Assembly: GCA_937991535.1 (NCBI GenBank)
Contig: CALKHN010000106.1
Coordinates: forward strand, 1-62,047
DNA: 62,047 bases
Reading direction: 5' to 3'
Source: an uncultured Sphingobacteriales bacterium
GTDB taxonomy: Bacteria; Bacteroidota; Bacteroidia; Chitinophagales; Chitinophagaceae
Under the pieces are notes generated by a model. It saw only the letters and a list, made by a program, of their open reading frames with translations, searched no databases and was not told where the DNA came from. Positions within the stretch are counted from its first letter, which is position 1, and each line of letters starts with the position of its first letter. Made by a program: the position numbers and the translations under genes. Positions 8,846-17,619 of the stretch are shown here, one piece after another.

Positions 8846-10159
8846 TCATCTTTCCTCAAACACAACTCCTTCTTTGCGCAATTCCTCCAAAACAGGCCTA
8901 TATATTTCAGGCACTATGGGGATATGCAAACCGGTAAGGCTGATCTTTCCCTGCAATAGTAAGCTTGCGGCTATGCCCAAAGGTAAGCCAACTGTTTTTG
9001 CCATAGCCGTATGCAGGCTGTTTTCACCCTTTACGATAAGTGCACTTGTTATTTTATGAGATTGTGTTTTGAATTCATACCCTATCTCATGCATCATAAT
9101 GATCATGTCCTTATCTTCCGGCTTCAACATTAACTTTTTTTCAATAGCCAATTGTAAAATGTCGGCTGCAGTACTAGGTCCCTTGTTTATTTTTTCATCT
9201 TCATATAAACCGAGGTAAGTGAGCAATGTTTTCTCGGTGTCGGGCATGCGCTCTGTAAATCCATTTTGCCGGAGATGCGTTTCAAAAAAAGTTTTATAAC
9301 TCATTTCATCCGTATCATACTGTATGGTTTCATCTGTAAGTTTTAGATCCACAATTTTTTTCCATCCCAAACAAAAATCCGGGTGGCGCAATGTGGTTCG
9401 GATAAAAGTGGAACTTTTCTGTAATCCATATAAAGGAATATACGATAATGAATCCCTGTTGGGGTACCAGGCTAAACGACCATACCCGGGTATTTGTACT
9501 GTGCGGCCGGCATCGAATAATAAATGATAAGGCAGTTGCAGCGTTTTATTATTTATTTTATATGCCGCCCCGGTCTTTCCGGCTAATATCACGTTGCGGG
9601 GGTTCCAGCTTATTTTATAATGCCAGGGATTGTTATCGCTTTCCGGCGCTACCAATCCGCCACAATGGGAATAAAATGAATTGATCTTCCCACCTTCAGC
9701 ATGAATTCGGTGAATGAGTTGCATAGCACTCATATGATCAATACCCGGGTCTAGTCCCATCTCACAAAGAAATAATACACCTTTCTTTTTAATCTCCGGC
9801 TCCAGTTTTCGGATCGCTTCATCAACATAAGAAGCAGTAAGCAAATGACGACCAACTATGATACAATTTTTTGCAACCAGCGAATGGAGCCATGGAGGCA
9901 GCATGGAAATGACAATATCGGCCTTCCCAACTAATTCATTTCTTCTCTCATCATCTTTTACATCAACCTGTATCGGTGTGGCATATAAAGAATCGCCTGA
10001 TTTAAGTTGTGCCAGTTCTAAATTGCTATCTGCAATCACAATATGCCAGTTATGATTTGCGGCTTGTTTAATTAAATAATCAATCAAACAGGTGGCGGAT
10101 TTTCCGGCGCCGAAAAGGAGAATCTTCCTGGCTGGCAGGTTACTTTTTTGCAATGCCAT
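8846..10159 (-). CDS. saccharopine dehydrogenase-like (saccharopine reductase family) protein
   Basis: NAD(P)-dependent oxidoreductase of the saccharopine dehydrogenase C-terminal (LYS9-like) family, 437 residues. The Rossmann motif LFGAGKSA lies at about residues 15-22, and VISMLPPWLHSLVAKNCI matches the family's second conserved block. CEMGLDPGIDHMSAMQL is the family signature leading to the catalytic domain. It would interconvert saccharopine with glutamate and aminoadipate semialdehyde; in Bacteroidota this more likely serves lysine breakdown or a related amino-acid reaction than lysine synthesis, and that part is inference. It is divergent from gyrA, 153 bases away. Confidence 0.85.
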   Translation of the reverse strand: MALQKSNLPARKILLFGAGKSATCLIDYLIKQAANHNWHIVIADSNLELAQLKSGDSLYATPIQVDVKDDERRNELVGKADIVISMLPPWLHSLVAKNCIIVGRHLLTASYVDEAIRKLEPEIKKKGVLFLCEMGLDPGIDHMSAMQLIHRIHAEGGKINSFYSHCGGLVAPESDNNPWHYKISWNPRNVILAGKTGAAYKINNKTLQLPYHLLFDAGRTVQIPGYGRLAWYPNRDSLSYIPLYGLQKSSTFIRTTLRHPDFCLGWKKIVDLKLTDETIQYDTDEMSYKTFFETHLRQNGFTERMPDTEKTLLTYLGLYEDEKINKGPSTAADILQLAIEKKLMLKPEDKDMIIMMHEIGYEFKTQSHKITSALIVKGENSLHTAMAKTVGLPLGIAASLLLQGKISLTGLHIPIVPEIYRPVLEELRKEGVVFEER

Positions 10160-10253
10160 GTTAATTTATTTTTTCAGGAATAATCTATCCACATGGCGTG
10201 GATAAAATGAACAGAAAAAGACTAAAAATAGGGCTAAAGAGGCTCAAAAGCAG

Positions 10254-10261
10254 TACCTTTG
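10254..10261 (+). promoter_or_regulatory. candidate -7 box for gyrA
   Basis: TACCTTTG matches TAnnTTTG exactly and lies 51 bases before the gyrA ATG. The -33 TTTG is not evident at the usual spacing. It is the only good match in the 153-base divergent region on this strand. Confidence 0.5.
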
Positions 10262-10312
10262 CACATATTTTTTAAAGACTCCGGTAACAAGCGTAAGATA
10301 TAGCAAAATATT

Positions 10313-12877
10313 ATGGAAGATAACTTAGTTCCGTTAGAAACCAGCGACAATGACCGCATTATTCAGGTGAACATTGAAGAGCAAATGAAAACCGCCTACA
10401 TTGATTACTCTATGAGTGTAATTGTAGGCAGGGCGTTACCCGATGTTCGGGATGGATTAAAGCCGGTACACCGCCGGATTTTGTATGCGATGAATGATTT
10501 GGGGTTGAATTATAACCGCCCTTATAAAAAATCGGCGCGTGTGGTAGGGGAGGTGCTTGGTAAATATCATCCGCATGGTGATAGTTCGGTATATGATGCT
10601 ATGGTGCGCATGGCGCAGGACTGGAGTATGCGGTATACCCTGATTGACAAACAGGGAAATTTTGGCAACCAGGATGGCGACGGGCCGGCTGCAATGCGGT
10701 ATACCGAGGTAAGACTGCAAAGATTGGCCGAGCACATGCTTGATGACATAGAAAAAGATACGGTAGATTTTCAACCGAACTTCGACGATTCAGAAAATGA
10801 ACCAACCATTCTTCCCACCCGTATACCACAATTACTGGTAAACGGATCAAGTGGCATTGCTGTAGGCATGGCTACCAATATGATGCCGCATAATCTTACG
10901 GAAGTAATTGAGGGATGTATAGCTTATATTGACAATAAGGAGATTACCATTGAAGACCTCATAAAATTCGTAAAGGCTCCGGATTTCCCAACCGGTGGCA
11001 TTATTTACGGCTATGAAGGCATCAGAACGGGAATGCATACCGGCAGAGGCAGGGTGGTAATGCGGGGCAAATTACACGTAGATACCAAGCCCAGCGGAAG
11101 AGAGCAGATCATTATCACAGAAGTGCCCTACCAGGTAAGTCGCGATACGCTTACCAACAAAATAGGAGAACTGGTAAATGAAAAGATAATTGACGGCGTT
11201 GCCCATGTAAATAACGAATCAAATGATAAAGAAGGTACGCGGATAGTAATTGACCTGAAACGGGATGCTATTGCCAATGTAGTTATTAATCACTTGTATA
11301 AGCACACCGAACTTCAAACCTCTTACGGCATCAACAACGTAGCCATTGTAAAAGGCAGACCGAAATTGCTTAACCTTAAAGATCTTATCAGCGAGTTCGT
11401 TGAATTCAGGCACGAGGTAGTGGTTAGGCGGGCGCAATATGAATTAAAGGAAGCGCAAAAGAAAGCTCATATACTGCAGGGATACCTCATTGCGCTGGAT
11501 CACCTTGATGAAGTTATTTCACTGATACGCAATTCAGCCACCCCTGATGTAGCCAGGGAAAAACTGGTAAATGCCGGATGGGGCCTGGATGAAGTGCAGG
11601 CTAAAGCCATACTGGAACTGAGATTGCAGCGCCTTACCGGCATGGAGCGGGAAAAGATAAAACAAGAGTATGATGAAATAATGAAACAGATTTCTTACCT
11701 TATCGAGTTGCTGGGAGATGAAGTGATGCGCTATGATCTTATAAAAAAAGAGCTTCTTGAAATAAAAGAAAAATTTGGTGATACCCGCAGAACAGAAATC
11801 CAGTACCTCGCCGATGAAATGCGCGTGGAAGACCTGATTGAGGAAGAAGATGTGGTGATAACGATCTCTCACCAGGGTTATATTAAAAGAACTTCTGCAA
11901 CCGAATACCGCCAACAAAACAGGGGTGGGAGGGGTGCAATAGGCGGACGCACCAAGCAGGAAGACTGGATCGAACATTTGTTCGTAACGTCTACCCACAA
12001 TACCATGCTCTATTTTACAGAAAAAGGCAGGTGCTTTTGGTTAAAAGTATACCAATTGCCCGAAGGCGATAAAACCAGCAAAGGCAGAGCAATTCAAAAT
12101 CTCATCCAGTTGCCGCCGGATGATAAGGTCCGTGCTATCATAGATGTTAAAAATTTAGAAGATGAGGCGTTTATAAAAAGCCATTATATTGTACTTTGCA
12201 CAAGAAAAGGCACCATCAAAAAAACACTTTTAGAAGATTTTAGCAGACCGCGTGCAACCGGTGTTAATGCTATTACCATCGTAGAAGGAGATGAACTGCT
12301 GGAAGCAAAAATGACAGACGGCCATAGCGAAATTATGATGGCAGTGAAGAGTGGGAGAGCGATCCGTTTTCCTGAAAGCAAAGTGCGTCCAACCGGCAGG
12401 GGCGCCATCGGGGTTAGCGGTATCGAAGTAGACGATAAGCAGGACGAAGTGGTTGGCATGATTTGTGTCAAAAAAGACGACAATTCCAGAACAGTACTGG
12501 TAGTAAGCGAAAAAGGGTTTGGGAAACGTACTGCAATTACCGATGAAACGGGGGAGGATGTATACAGGATAACCAACCGTGGTGGAAAGGGAGTGAAAAC
12601 AATTAATGTAACCGACAAAACCGGCTCTTTGGTAGGTATATTAGATGTAACAGAAGATGAAGATCTGATGATCACCTGCAAATCAGGTATTACAATACGG
12701 ATGGCAGTGAGCCAGGTAAGCCAGCAGGGAAGAGCTACCCAGGGCGTAAAACTGATAAGGCTTGATGAAGACGACGCCATAGCAGCCATTACAAAATTGG
12801 CCCGTTATGAAGAGGAAAACAATGATGATACAGAAGACGAAGAAAATAGGGATGCCGGTGATAAACCTGGCGAATAA
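10313..12877 (+). CDS. gyrA: DNA gyrase subunit A
   Basis: Breakage-reunion subunit of gyrase, which introduces negative supercoils with GyrB. The catalytic Tyr is Y130 in AAMRYTEVRL. The quinolone region reads HPHGDSSVYDAMVRM, with Ser91 and Asp95 at the positions of E. coli S83 and D87, i.e. no classic resistance change. The GyrA box QNRGGRG precedes the six-bladed C-terminal DNA-wrapping domain, supporting gyrase rather than ParC. The 854-residue chain ends in a strongly acidic tail (EEENNDDTEDEE), common in the family. It is followed after 53 bases by the TPR gene, probably co-transcribed. Confidence 0.97.
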   Translation: MEDNLVPLETSDNDRIIQVNIEEQMKTAYIDYSMSVIVGRALPDVRDGLKPVHRRILYAMNDLGLNYNRPYKKSARVVGEVLGKYHPHGDSSVYDAMVRMAQDWSMRYTLIDKQGNFGNQDGDGPAAMRYTEVRLQRLAEHMLDDIEKDTVDFQPNFDDSENEPTILPTRIPQLLVNGSSGIAVGMATNMMPHNLTEVIEGCIAYIDNKEITIEDLIKFVKAPDFPTGGIIYGYEGIRTGMHTGRGRVVMRGKLHVDTKPSGREQIIITEVPYQVSRDTLTNKIGELVNEKIIDGVAHVNNESNDKEGTRIVIDLKRDAIANVVINHLYKHTELQTSYGINNVAIVKGRPKLLNLKDLISEFVEFRHEVVVRRAQYELKEAQKKAHILQGYLIALDHLDEVISLIRNSATPDVAREKLVNAGWGLDEVQAKAILELRLQRLTGMEREKIKQEYDEIMKQISYLIELLGDEVMRYDLIKKELLEIKEKFGDTRRTEIQYLADEMRVEDLIEEEDVVITISHQGYIKRTSATEYRQQNRGGRGAIGGRTKQEDWIEHLFVTSTHNTMLYFTEKGRCFWLKVYQLPEGDKTSKGRAIQNLIQLPPDDKVRAIIDVKNLEDEAFIKSHYIVLCTRKGTIKKTLLEDFSRPRATGVNAITIVEGDELLEAKMTDGHSEIMMAVKSGRAIRFPESKVRPTGRGAIGVSGIEVDDKQDEVVGMICVKKDDNSRTVLVVSEKGFGKRTAITDETGEDVYRITNRGGKGVKTINVTDKTGSLVGILDVTEDEDLMITCKSGITIRMAVSQVSQQGRATQGVKLIRLDEDDAIAAITKLARYEEENNDDTEDEENRDAGDKPGE

Positions 12878-12930
12878 ATGCAAAAAGAACAATCAGTCAG
12901 ACAGATAAAACTTTTAAACAACCAACAAAT

Positions 12931-14196
12931 ATGAAGAAAATAATGCTCATCGCCCTGATGGCAGGGTGGACATTGGGTCTTTCGGCGCAAAACCTTAACA
13001 AGGTGAAAAGCATGCTGGAAGATAAAGAACTGGATAAAGCCAAAGAAGGTATTGACGCCTTGCTGGCGGCGCCCAAAAATCAAAAAAATGCGGAAGTGTG
13101 GTACACCAAGGCAAAGATTTACGGCGCCATTGCGGCAAGTGATCAGTTTAAAACATTGGTGGCCGACCCGAGAACAGAGGCTTTTGAGGCCATTAAAAAG
13201 GCCCAGGAAACAGATAAAACCAAGGCTACTACACTTTTAACTGTAGACAGTTATAAACCCATATATGATTTATACGGGAGTTATTTTGATGCGGCAGCCA
13301 GCCAGTACAATGCTGAAAAATATGAGGATGCATTGGCAAACTTTAAAAAATCGGGCGAGATTGGCGATTATATTTTCCAACAGGGCTGGGGATTATACAA
13401 ATTGGATACTACTTTAACGTATTACTCCGCACTATCGGCAATGAACGCGAAAAAAGACGATGAAGCTGTAGCATATTTTCAAAAACTGGCTGATGCCAAA
13501 GTGGCAACAAAACCTGAGCATGTAACCACCTATCGTTACCTGGCAAAATATTACCTGGATAAAAAAGATATTCCCAATATGCAAAAATATGTTGCATTAG
13601 GGCGGGAGCTATATCCGAAAGATGATTATTTGCCACTGGTTGAATTTGACTACCTGCGCAGCCAGGGCGATAAAAAAGCCATTTATGCCAAATACGAGGA
13701 ACTGATCGCCGCTAACCCGGAAGGTTTTGATATGATCTTAGATTATGCAAACGAGTTGTTTAATGAAACACACGTAAGCGATGCAAAAGACAGACCTGCC
13801 GATTATGCGGCACGTTGCATAAAAATAGAAGATCTCTATAAAAAAGCACTGGCTATAAAACCAGACGCGCTGGAAGCCAACCTGAACCTTGCCAAACACT
13901 ATTTTAACCAGGCTTTGTTCATTGAAGAAGATGCCAATAAAATAAAAGGGAAAACACCCGAAGATCTGAAGAAAAAAGAAGCATTAAATGCACAGGTTTT
14001 GTCTTTGTGCGATAAAGCTATTCCTCCTTTTGAAGTGGTGTTCAAAGAATACGACAATAAGGGAACGTTGAAGTTATCGGAAAAATCCGAATTTAAATCG
14101 GCTTGTAACAACCTGGCTTATTGCTACGACCGGAAAGGCGACAAAGCCAAATCAGATTTCTACCAGAAGAAATACGACGAAGCTGACAACAAGTAA
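12931..14196 (+). CDS. exported TPR-repeat protein
   Basis: Predicted periplasmic or surface protein of 421 residues with signal peptide MKKIMLIALMAGWTLGLSAQ and then helical TPR-like pairs throughout (for example AEVWYTKAKIYGAIA, NAEKYEDALANFKKSGEIG, PDALEANLNLAKHYFNQA, NNLAYCYDRKGDKAKS). No catalytic motif is seen. It sits 53 bases downstream of gyrA on the same strand, an arrangement I believe is common in Chitinophagaceae, and ends at a strong terminator. Probably a scaffold or assembly protein; the partner is unknown. Confidence 0.8.
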   Translation: MKKIMLIALMAGWTLGLSAQNLNKVKSMLEDKELDKAKEGIDALLAAPKNQKNAEVWYTKAKIYGAIAASDQFKTLVADPRTEAFEAIKKAQETDKTKATTLLTVDSYKPIYDLYGSYFDAAASQYNAEKYEDALANFKKSGEIGDYIFQQGWGLYKLDTTLTYYSALSAMNAKKDDEAVAYFQKLADAKVATKPEHVTTYRYLAKYYLDKKDIPNMQKYVALGRELYPKDDYLPLVEFDYLRSQGDKKAIYAKYEELIAANPEGFDMILDYANELFNETHVSDAKDRPADYAARCIKIEDLYKKALAIKPDALEANLNLAKHYFNQALFIEEDANKIKGKTPEDLKKKEALNAQVLSLCDKAIPPFEVVFKEYDNKGTLKLSEKSEFKSACNNLAYCYDRKGDKAKSDFYQKKYDEADNK

Positions 14197-14219
14197 TAAT
14201 TGATCTGTAAATTGTATTG

Positions 14220-14252
14220 AAAAAGGGACAGTTGATGCAACTGTCCCTTTTT
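14220..14252 (+). terminator. intrinsic terminator after the gyrA-TPR unit
   Basis: Near-perfect hairpin: AAAAAGGGACAGTTG, loop ATG, CAACTGTCCCTTTTT, starting 23 bases after the TPR stop codon. A 15-bp stem running into a T-run is a textbook factor-independent terminator. The rest of the gap to 14601 (about 350 bases) shows no convincing gene; a 30-codon open stretch on the minus strand is noted under rejected items. Confidence 0.9.
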
Positions 14253-14601
14253 CAATTATTAAGGCTTACCATATGCATATCCATGGAAGTGGAAATAAGG
14301 GTTGCTGGTTCTACCAGTTTACGCACCCTTGTTATCAGATCGCCTTATCAACAGAATTCAGTTTTTATCTATTTAACATAATATAAATTATAGGACTAAT
14401 GGTTTAAGATTGATATATGTTTGATAGTCAACCTTTTGGAAAATGTCTAAAACCATAAAATATAAACTTTGCTTTTTTGTCGGTACGGTTACCTATGCTG
14501 CAGTCGAGTGCCGGATGGAAGACCGCAAATACAATGATGCCTGCATATACCATTGTGATTAAAGCGGAATTGTTTACATTCAATTTCAATTCATAAATTA
14601 T

Positions 14602-15633
14602 ATGGCCCGTTTCTGGTATATTGCTATTGCTTCGGCTTTATTGTATTTTCCGGCCCACGCTCAGGATATCACGATAGAAGCCAATCGTTTTATTAAACTG
14701 CTCAACGGCGGGCAAAGAGGCAAAGCCTTATTGCCATTTGATACCTCCGAACGGTATAACTTTAACTTCGTGCCGCTAAATGATCGTAAAGGCATTTCAA
14801 TGAATGAGCTCAGTACGGCTCAACAAAAGCAGGTATTTACCCTGCTGCGCAGTTCACTAAGCAATGCTACAGTAGAAAAGATAACCGCGGTTATGCAACT
14901 GGAACTCCTGTTAAAAGAACTGGAGCAAAGATCCGGGGATGATCATTACCGGGATCCGGGAAAATACTTTTTAACTGTTTTCGGAACACCATCTGATTCC
15001 GGTAGCTGGGGATGGCGTTTTGAAGGACATCATATTTCTTTTAATTTCTCTGCACACAAAAACCTACTCCTCTCGGGAACACCTTCATTCCTGGGATCCA
15101 ATCCTGCGATAGTACTGGCCGGATCTCAAAAGAATAAAGAAATTTTAAAAAAGGAAACAACTGCTGGTTTCGAACTTTTACATAATCTCTCGGAAACTGA
15201 ATTAAAAAAAGCCATCATCAACACAACAGCGCCGTCCGAAATAATAACAGGCACCGCGCGTAAAGCAATGATTGAGCAGGCAGCAGGAGTACGTTATACG
15301 GAGCTGAGCACAAAAGCGCAACTATTATTTTTGCAGCTCCTGGAAGTTTACCTGGATCGCTATAAAAAGGATCTGTCTCACAAAATGCTGCAGGATATTA
15401 AAAACGCCGGTATGGAAAATCTCCGGTTTGCCTGGGCCGGACATCAGCAAAGAGGGATTGGAAAGCCCTGCTATTACCGCATTCACGGCCCAACAATTAT
15501 TATCGAATACGACAATACGCAAAATAACGCAAATCATATTCATACGGTGATCCGCGACCTCAAAAACGATTTTGGAGGAGATGCCTTATTGGAACATTAC
15601 AGGCATGGACATCACAATATAGAGAAGCATTAA
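14602..15633 (+). CDS. DUF3500 domain protein, exported
   Basis: DUF3500 protein of 343 residues with a signal peptide (FWYIAIASALLYFPAHAQ). Family marks: FNFVPLNDRKGISMNEL near residue 55, the central GSWGWRFEGHHISFNFS, and the C-terminal CYYRIHGPTIIIEYDN with NHIHTVIRDLKNDFGGD. The many conserved His, Asp and Glu residues (EGHH, HIHTVIRD) suggest a metal site, but no reaction is established for the family. It stands alone, with a 405-base gap before it and the ArsR promoter about 75 bases after it. Confidence 0.85.
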   Translation: MARFWYIAIASALLYFPAHAQDITIEANRFIKLLNGGQRGKALLPFDTSERYNFNFVPLNDRKGISMNELSTAQQKQVFTLLRSSLSNATVEKITAVMQLELLLKELEQRSGDDHYRDPGKYFLTVFGTPSDSGSWGWRFEGHHISFNFSAHKNLLLSGTPSFLGSNPAIVLAGSQKNKEILKKETTAGFELLHNLSETELKKAIINTTAPSEIITGTARKAMIEQAAGVRYTELSTKAQLLFLQLLEVYLDRYKKDLSHKMLQDIKNAGMENLRFAWAGHQQRGIGKPCYYRIHGPTIIIEYDNTQNNANHIHTVIRDLKNDFGGDALLEHYRHGHHNIEKH

Positions 15634-15708
15634 AATTTCAGACACTTATTATGTTGCTTTAGCACCAGGCTGTTCTTCCTTCACTACAGTTCTCACCTAA
15701 AAAATAAA

Positions 15709-15740
15709 TTTGCGCAGTTAAATGACTGCATATATATTTG
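15709..15740 (+). promoter_or_regulatory. promoter of the arsR-SRPBCC-doxX operon
   Basis: TTTG at 15709-15712, a 20-base spacer, then TATATTTG at 15733-15740: full agreement with the Bacteroidota TTTG / TAnnTTTG pattern. The ArsR ATG is 18 bases after the -7 box. The palindromic operator overlaps both the spacer and the -7 box. Confidence 0.75.
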
Positions 15741-15755
15741 CAGTCAAATAGCTGC
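15714..15755 (+). promoter_or_regulatory. palindromic operator candidate for the ArsR-type repressor
   Basis: Two similar imperfect dyads, GCAGTTAAATGACTGC (15714-15729) and GCAGTCAAATAGCTGC (15740-15755), lie 26 bases apart. Their inner halves also form a perfect 8-bp inverted repeat, TGACTGCA / TGCAGTCA, with an 8-base spacer. They cover the -7 box, as expected for a dimeric winged-helix repressor that blocks its own promoter. Confidence 0.65.
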
Positions 15756-15758
15756 ATA

Positions 15759-16082
15759 ATGGATTTACGAAGAGATGTTTTCCAGGCCATCGCCGATCCC
15801 ACACGCCGGGCGATCATAACCCTGCTGGCTGTACATGCCATGACACCCGGAGCCATCGCGGCGCATTTTGATTCATCGCGGCAAACCATTTCCAAACACA
15901 TACAGATCCTCACCGAGTGCGAACTGCTCAAACAGGAACAAACGGGACGTGAAATTTATTACCACTTGAATCCAAAAAAAATGAAAACGATAGCCGACTT
16001 CATCGAACCCTTCCGCAACATGTGGGATGACCGTTTCAACAAATTAGAAGCTGTTATGAAACAGTATAAAACAAAAAAATAA
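15759..16082 (+). CDS. ArsR-family winged-helix transcriptional regulator
   Basis: Small (107 residues) ArsR/SmtB-type repressor. IADPTRRAIITLLA opens the winged helix, MTPGAIAAHFDSSRQTISKHIQIL is the recognition region, and LLKQEQTGREIYYHL is the wing. There is no CxC metal motif, so it is not an arsenic or zinc sensor of the usual kind; it belongs with the ArsR proteins paired with SRPBCC genes. The start at 15759 is preferred over an in-frame ATG 21 bases earlier, which lies in the operator. The next gene begins 7 bases after the stop. Confidence 0.9.
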   Translation: MDLRRDVFQAIADPTRRAIITLLAVHAMTPGAIAAHFDSSRQTISKHIQILTECELLKQEQTGREIYYHLNPKKMKTIADFIEPFRNMWDDRFNKLEAVMKQYKTKK

Positions 16083-16088
16083 TGCGAT

Positions 16089-16556
16089 ATGGAACGTAAG
16101 ACAAAGATTCACGCCGAAGAGGGCAAACAGGATTTAACCATTACCAGAGAATTTGATCTGCCTGTAGCATTGCTGTTCAGAGCTTACACCGAAGCCGGCA
16201 TCGTGGAACAATGGATGGGCACCAAAGTGCTAAAGCTCGAAAACCGGCAACATGGCGCTTACGCCTTTGAAACCAGCGACCCACAGGGTAATGTATTGTT
16301 TAAAGCGCATGGAACCATACATGATGTTGTTGAGGACCAAAAGATCGTGCGCACATTTGAAATGGACAATGCGGGATTTGATGCACAGCTTGAGTTCCTG
16401 GATTTTGACGAGCTTACGCCGCACACCAGCAGGCTCACCATGCAGATTATTTACCGCTCGCCTTCGCACAGGGAGCAGCAACTCAAACTTCCTTTTTCCT
16501 ATGGCATCAATATGGCGCACGACCGGCTGCAGGAGATTGTAAGCAAACTAAAATAA
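16089..16556 (+). CDS. SRPBCC / AHSA1-like domain protein
   Basis: START-like (SRPBCC) protein of 155 residues, AHSA1 subgroup: DLTITREFDLPVALLFRAYTEAGIVEQWMG at the start, then a beta-grasp with a long C-terminal helix (GINMAHDRLQEIVSKL). These proteins hold hydrophobic ligands in a deep cleft; the ligand is unknown. The gene follows arsR by 7 bases and precedes doxX by 21, so the three form one operon. This ArsR-SRPBCC pairing is widespread, and the regulator presumably senses a condition linked to the SRPBCC protein. Confidence 0.88.
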   Translation: MERKTKIHAEEGKQDLTITREFDLPVALLFRAYTEAGIVEQWMGTKVLKLENRQHGAYAFETSDPQGNVLFKAHGTIHDVVEDQKIVRTFEMDNAGFDAQLEFLDFDELTPHTSRLTMQIIYRSPSHREQQLKLPFSYGINMAHDRLQEIVSKLK

Positions 16557-16577
16557 CACCCGAAATCATCTTCATTT

Positions 16578-17009
16578 ATGTCAACACAAAATCAACCTGC
16601 CGGAAAAGCCGGTAAAATTATATATTGGATCGCTACCGCCTGGCTTGCTTTGGGGATGATATCCACCGCGGTAGTGCAGCTTATTCAAATGAAGGAAGAA
16701 ACAAACATGATGGTTCGGCTGGGCTATCCGCTGTATCTGTTAACCATACTGGGCACCTGGAAAATACTGGGTGTGATAGCGGTTTTGATGCCAAGATTTC
16801 CATTGTTAAAAGAATGGGCCTACGCCGGCTTTTTCTTTGCCATGTCGGGAGCGGTTATTTCACATATAGCCGTGGGCGACAACCCAAAAGCGTTGTTTGG
16901 ACCCACATTATTGATTGTTCTCACAGCGGCATCGTGGTATCTGAGACCGGCGGACCGGAAGTTGTCTGCACGGAGACCAGCGGTCTTACACCGGCAGGCG
17001 GGGAAGTAG
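16578..17009 (+). CDS. DoxX-like integral membrane protein
   Basis: Four-helix membrane protein (143 residues) of the DoxX-like family: helices near residues 14-36, 48-70, 78-97 and 103-120, with the typical LYLLTILGTWKILGVIAVL segment. Function unproven; related proteins are linked to redox or sulfur metabolism. Third gene of the arsR operon. The basic tail PADRKLSARRPAVLHRQAGK is long for the family and may be a local extension. Confidence 0.8.
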   Translation: MSTQNQPAGKAGKIIYWIATAWLALGMISTAVVQLIQMKEETNMMVRLGYPLYLLTILGTWKILGVIAVLMPRFPLLKEWAYAGFFFAMSGAVISHIAVGDNPKALFGPTLLIVLTAASWYLRPADRKLSARRPAVLHRQAGK

Positions 17010-17055
17010 TTTTATTGGAAATAACATAAACAATCTAATTAAAGTATAAACGAAC

Positions 17056-17619
17056 ATGATGAATCCTGAAGTAAACTGGTACTTCGATAAAAACGAAAAA
17101 TGGCAAAAAGAGATCAAACAGATGAGAATCATTGCGCTTGATTGCGGGCTTGATGAAGCATTAAAATGGGGCTGCCCCTGCTATCAATATAATGATGCAA
17201 ATGTTGTTTTAATTCACGTATTTAAGGAATACTGCGCCTTCCTTTTTTTCAAAGGCGCATTGTTGCAGGATCCACATGGGATTTTAACTCAGCAAACCCA
17301 AAATGTGCAATCGGCGCGCCAGATCCGCTTTACCAGTGTGAAGGAGATCGTTCAGCAGAAAAATATTTTGAAAGCCTATATTTATGAAGCCATTGAAGTA
17401 GAAAAAGCCGGGCTGAAAGTGAAGCTTAAAAAGTCTGAGGATTATGGAATCCCCGAAGAATTTCAAACACGGCTCAGCAAAAAGCCAGCCCTTAGAAAAG
17501 CGTTTGAAGCTTTAACGCCGGGACGACAAAAAACGGAAGCTGCAATTAACTTCCGCAACTATATTTGCAATTATGAATCAACCATTTTATCAGTTGGAAG
17601 CAAGAACGCCTCACGGTAA
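17056..17619 (+). CDS. YdeI/OmpD-associated family protein (DUF1801), C-terminally truncated
   Basis: DUF1801-type domain (ALKWGCPCYQYNDANVVLIHVFKEYCAFLFF) followed by the YdeI C-terminal motif PEEFQTRLSKKPALRKAFEALTPGRQK. In intact relatives GRQ is followed by a conserved tail with a KQSKTR-type segment; here it is replaced by unrelated residues (TEAAINFRNYICNYEST) that are simply read-through of the next gene's promoter and start. The coding homology therefore ends near 17530, consistent with a deletion of about 40 codons. It overlaps the glutathione peroxidase gene by 47 bases in another frame. It may still fold, but is likely impaired. Confidence 0.75.
   Translation: MMNPEVNWYFDKNEKWQKEIKQMRIIALDCGLDEALKWGCPCYQYNDANVVLIHVFKEYCAFLFFKGALLQDPHGILTQQTQNVQSARQIRFTSVKEIVQQKNILKAYIYEAIEVEKAGLKVKLKKSEDYGIPEEFQTRLSKKPALRKAFEALTPGRQKTEAAINFRNYICNYESTILSVGSKNASR
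17534..17567 (+). promoter_or_regulatory. promoter and dyad upstream of glutathione peroxidase
   Basis: TATATTTG (17560-17567) matches the -7 element and ends 5 bases before the gpx ATG. Just upstream is an inverted repeat, CGGAAG (17534-17539) and CTTCCG (17550-17555). TGCAATTA occurs twice, at 17541 and 17566. No TTTG is found at -33. The site lies inside the end of the truncated YdeI frame. Confidence 0.4.

Noticed and set aside
10313..10700. Quinolone-resistance changes in GyrA
   Set aside because: Ser91 and Asp95, the key positions, carry the sensitive-type residues.
14252..14344. A 30-codon minus-strand stretch with protein-like text (LVEPATLISTSMDMHMVS)
   Set aside because: No start codon, no recognised family, and it overlaps the terminator tail; too short to call a remnant with confidence.
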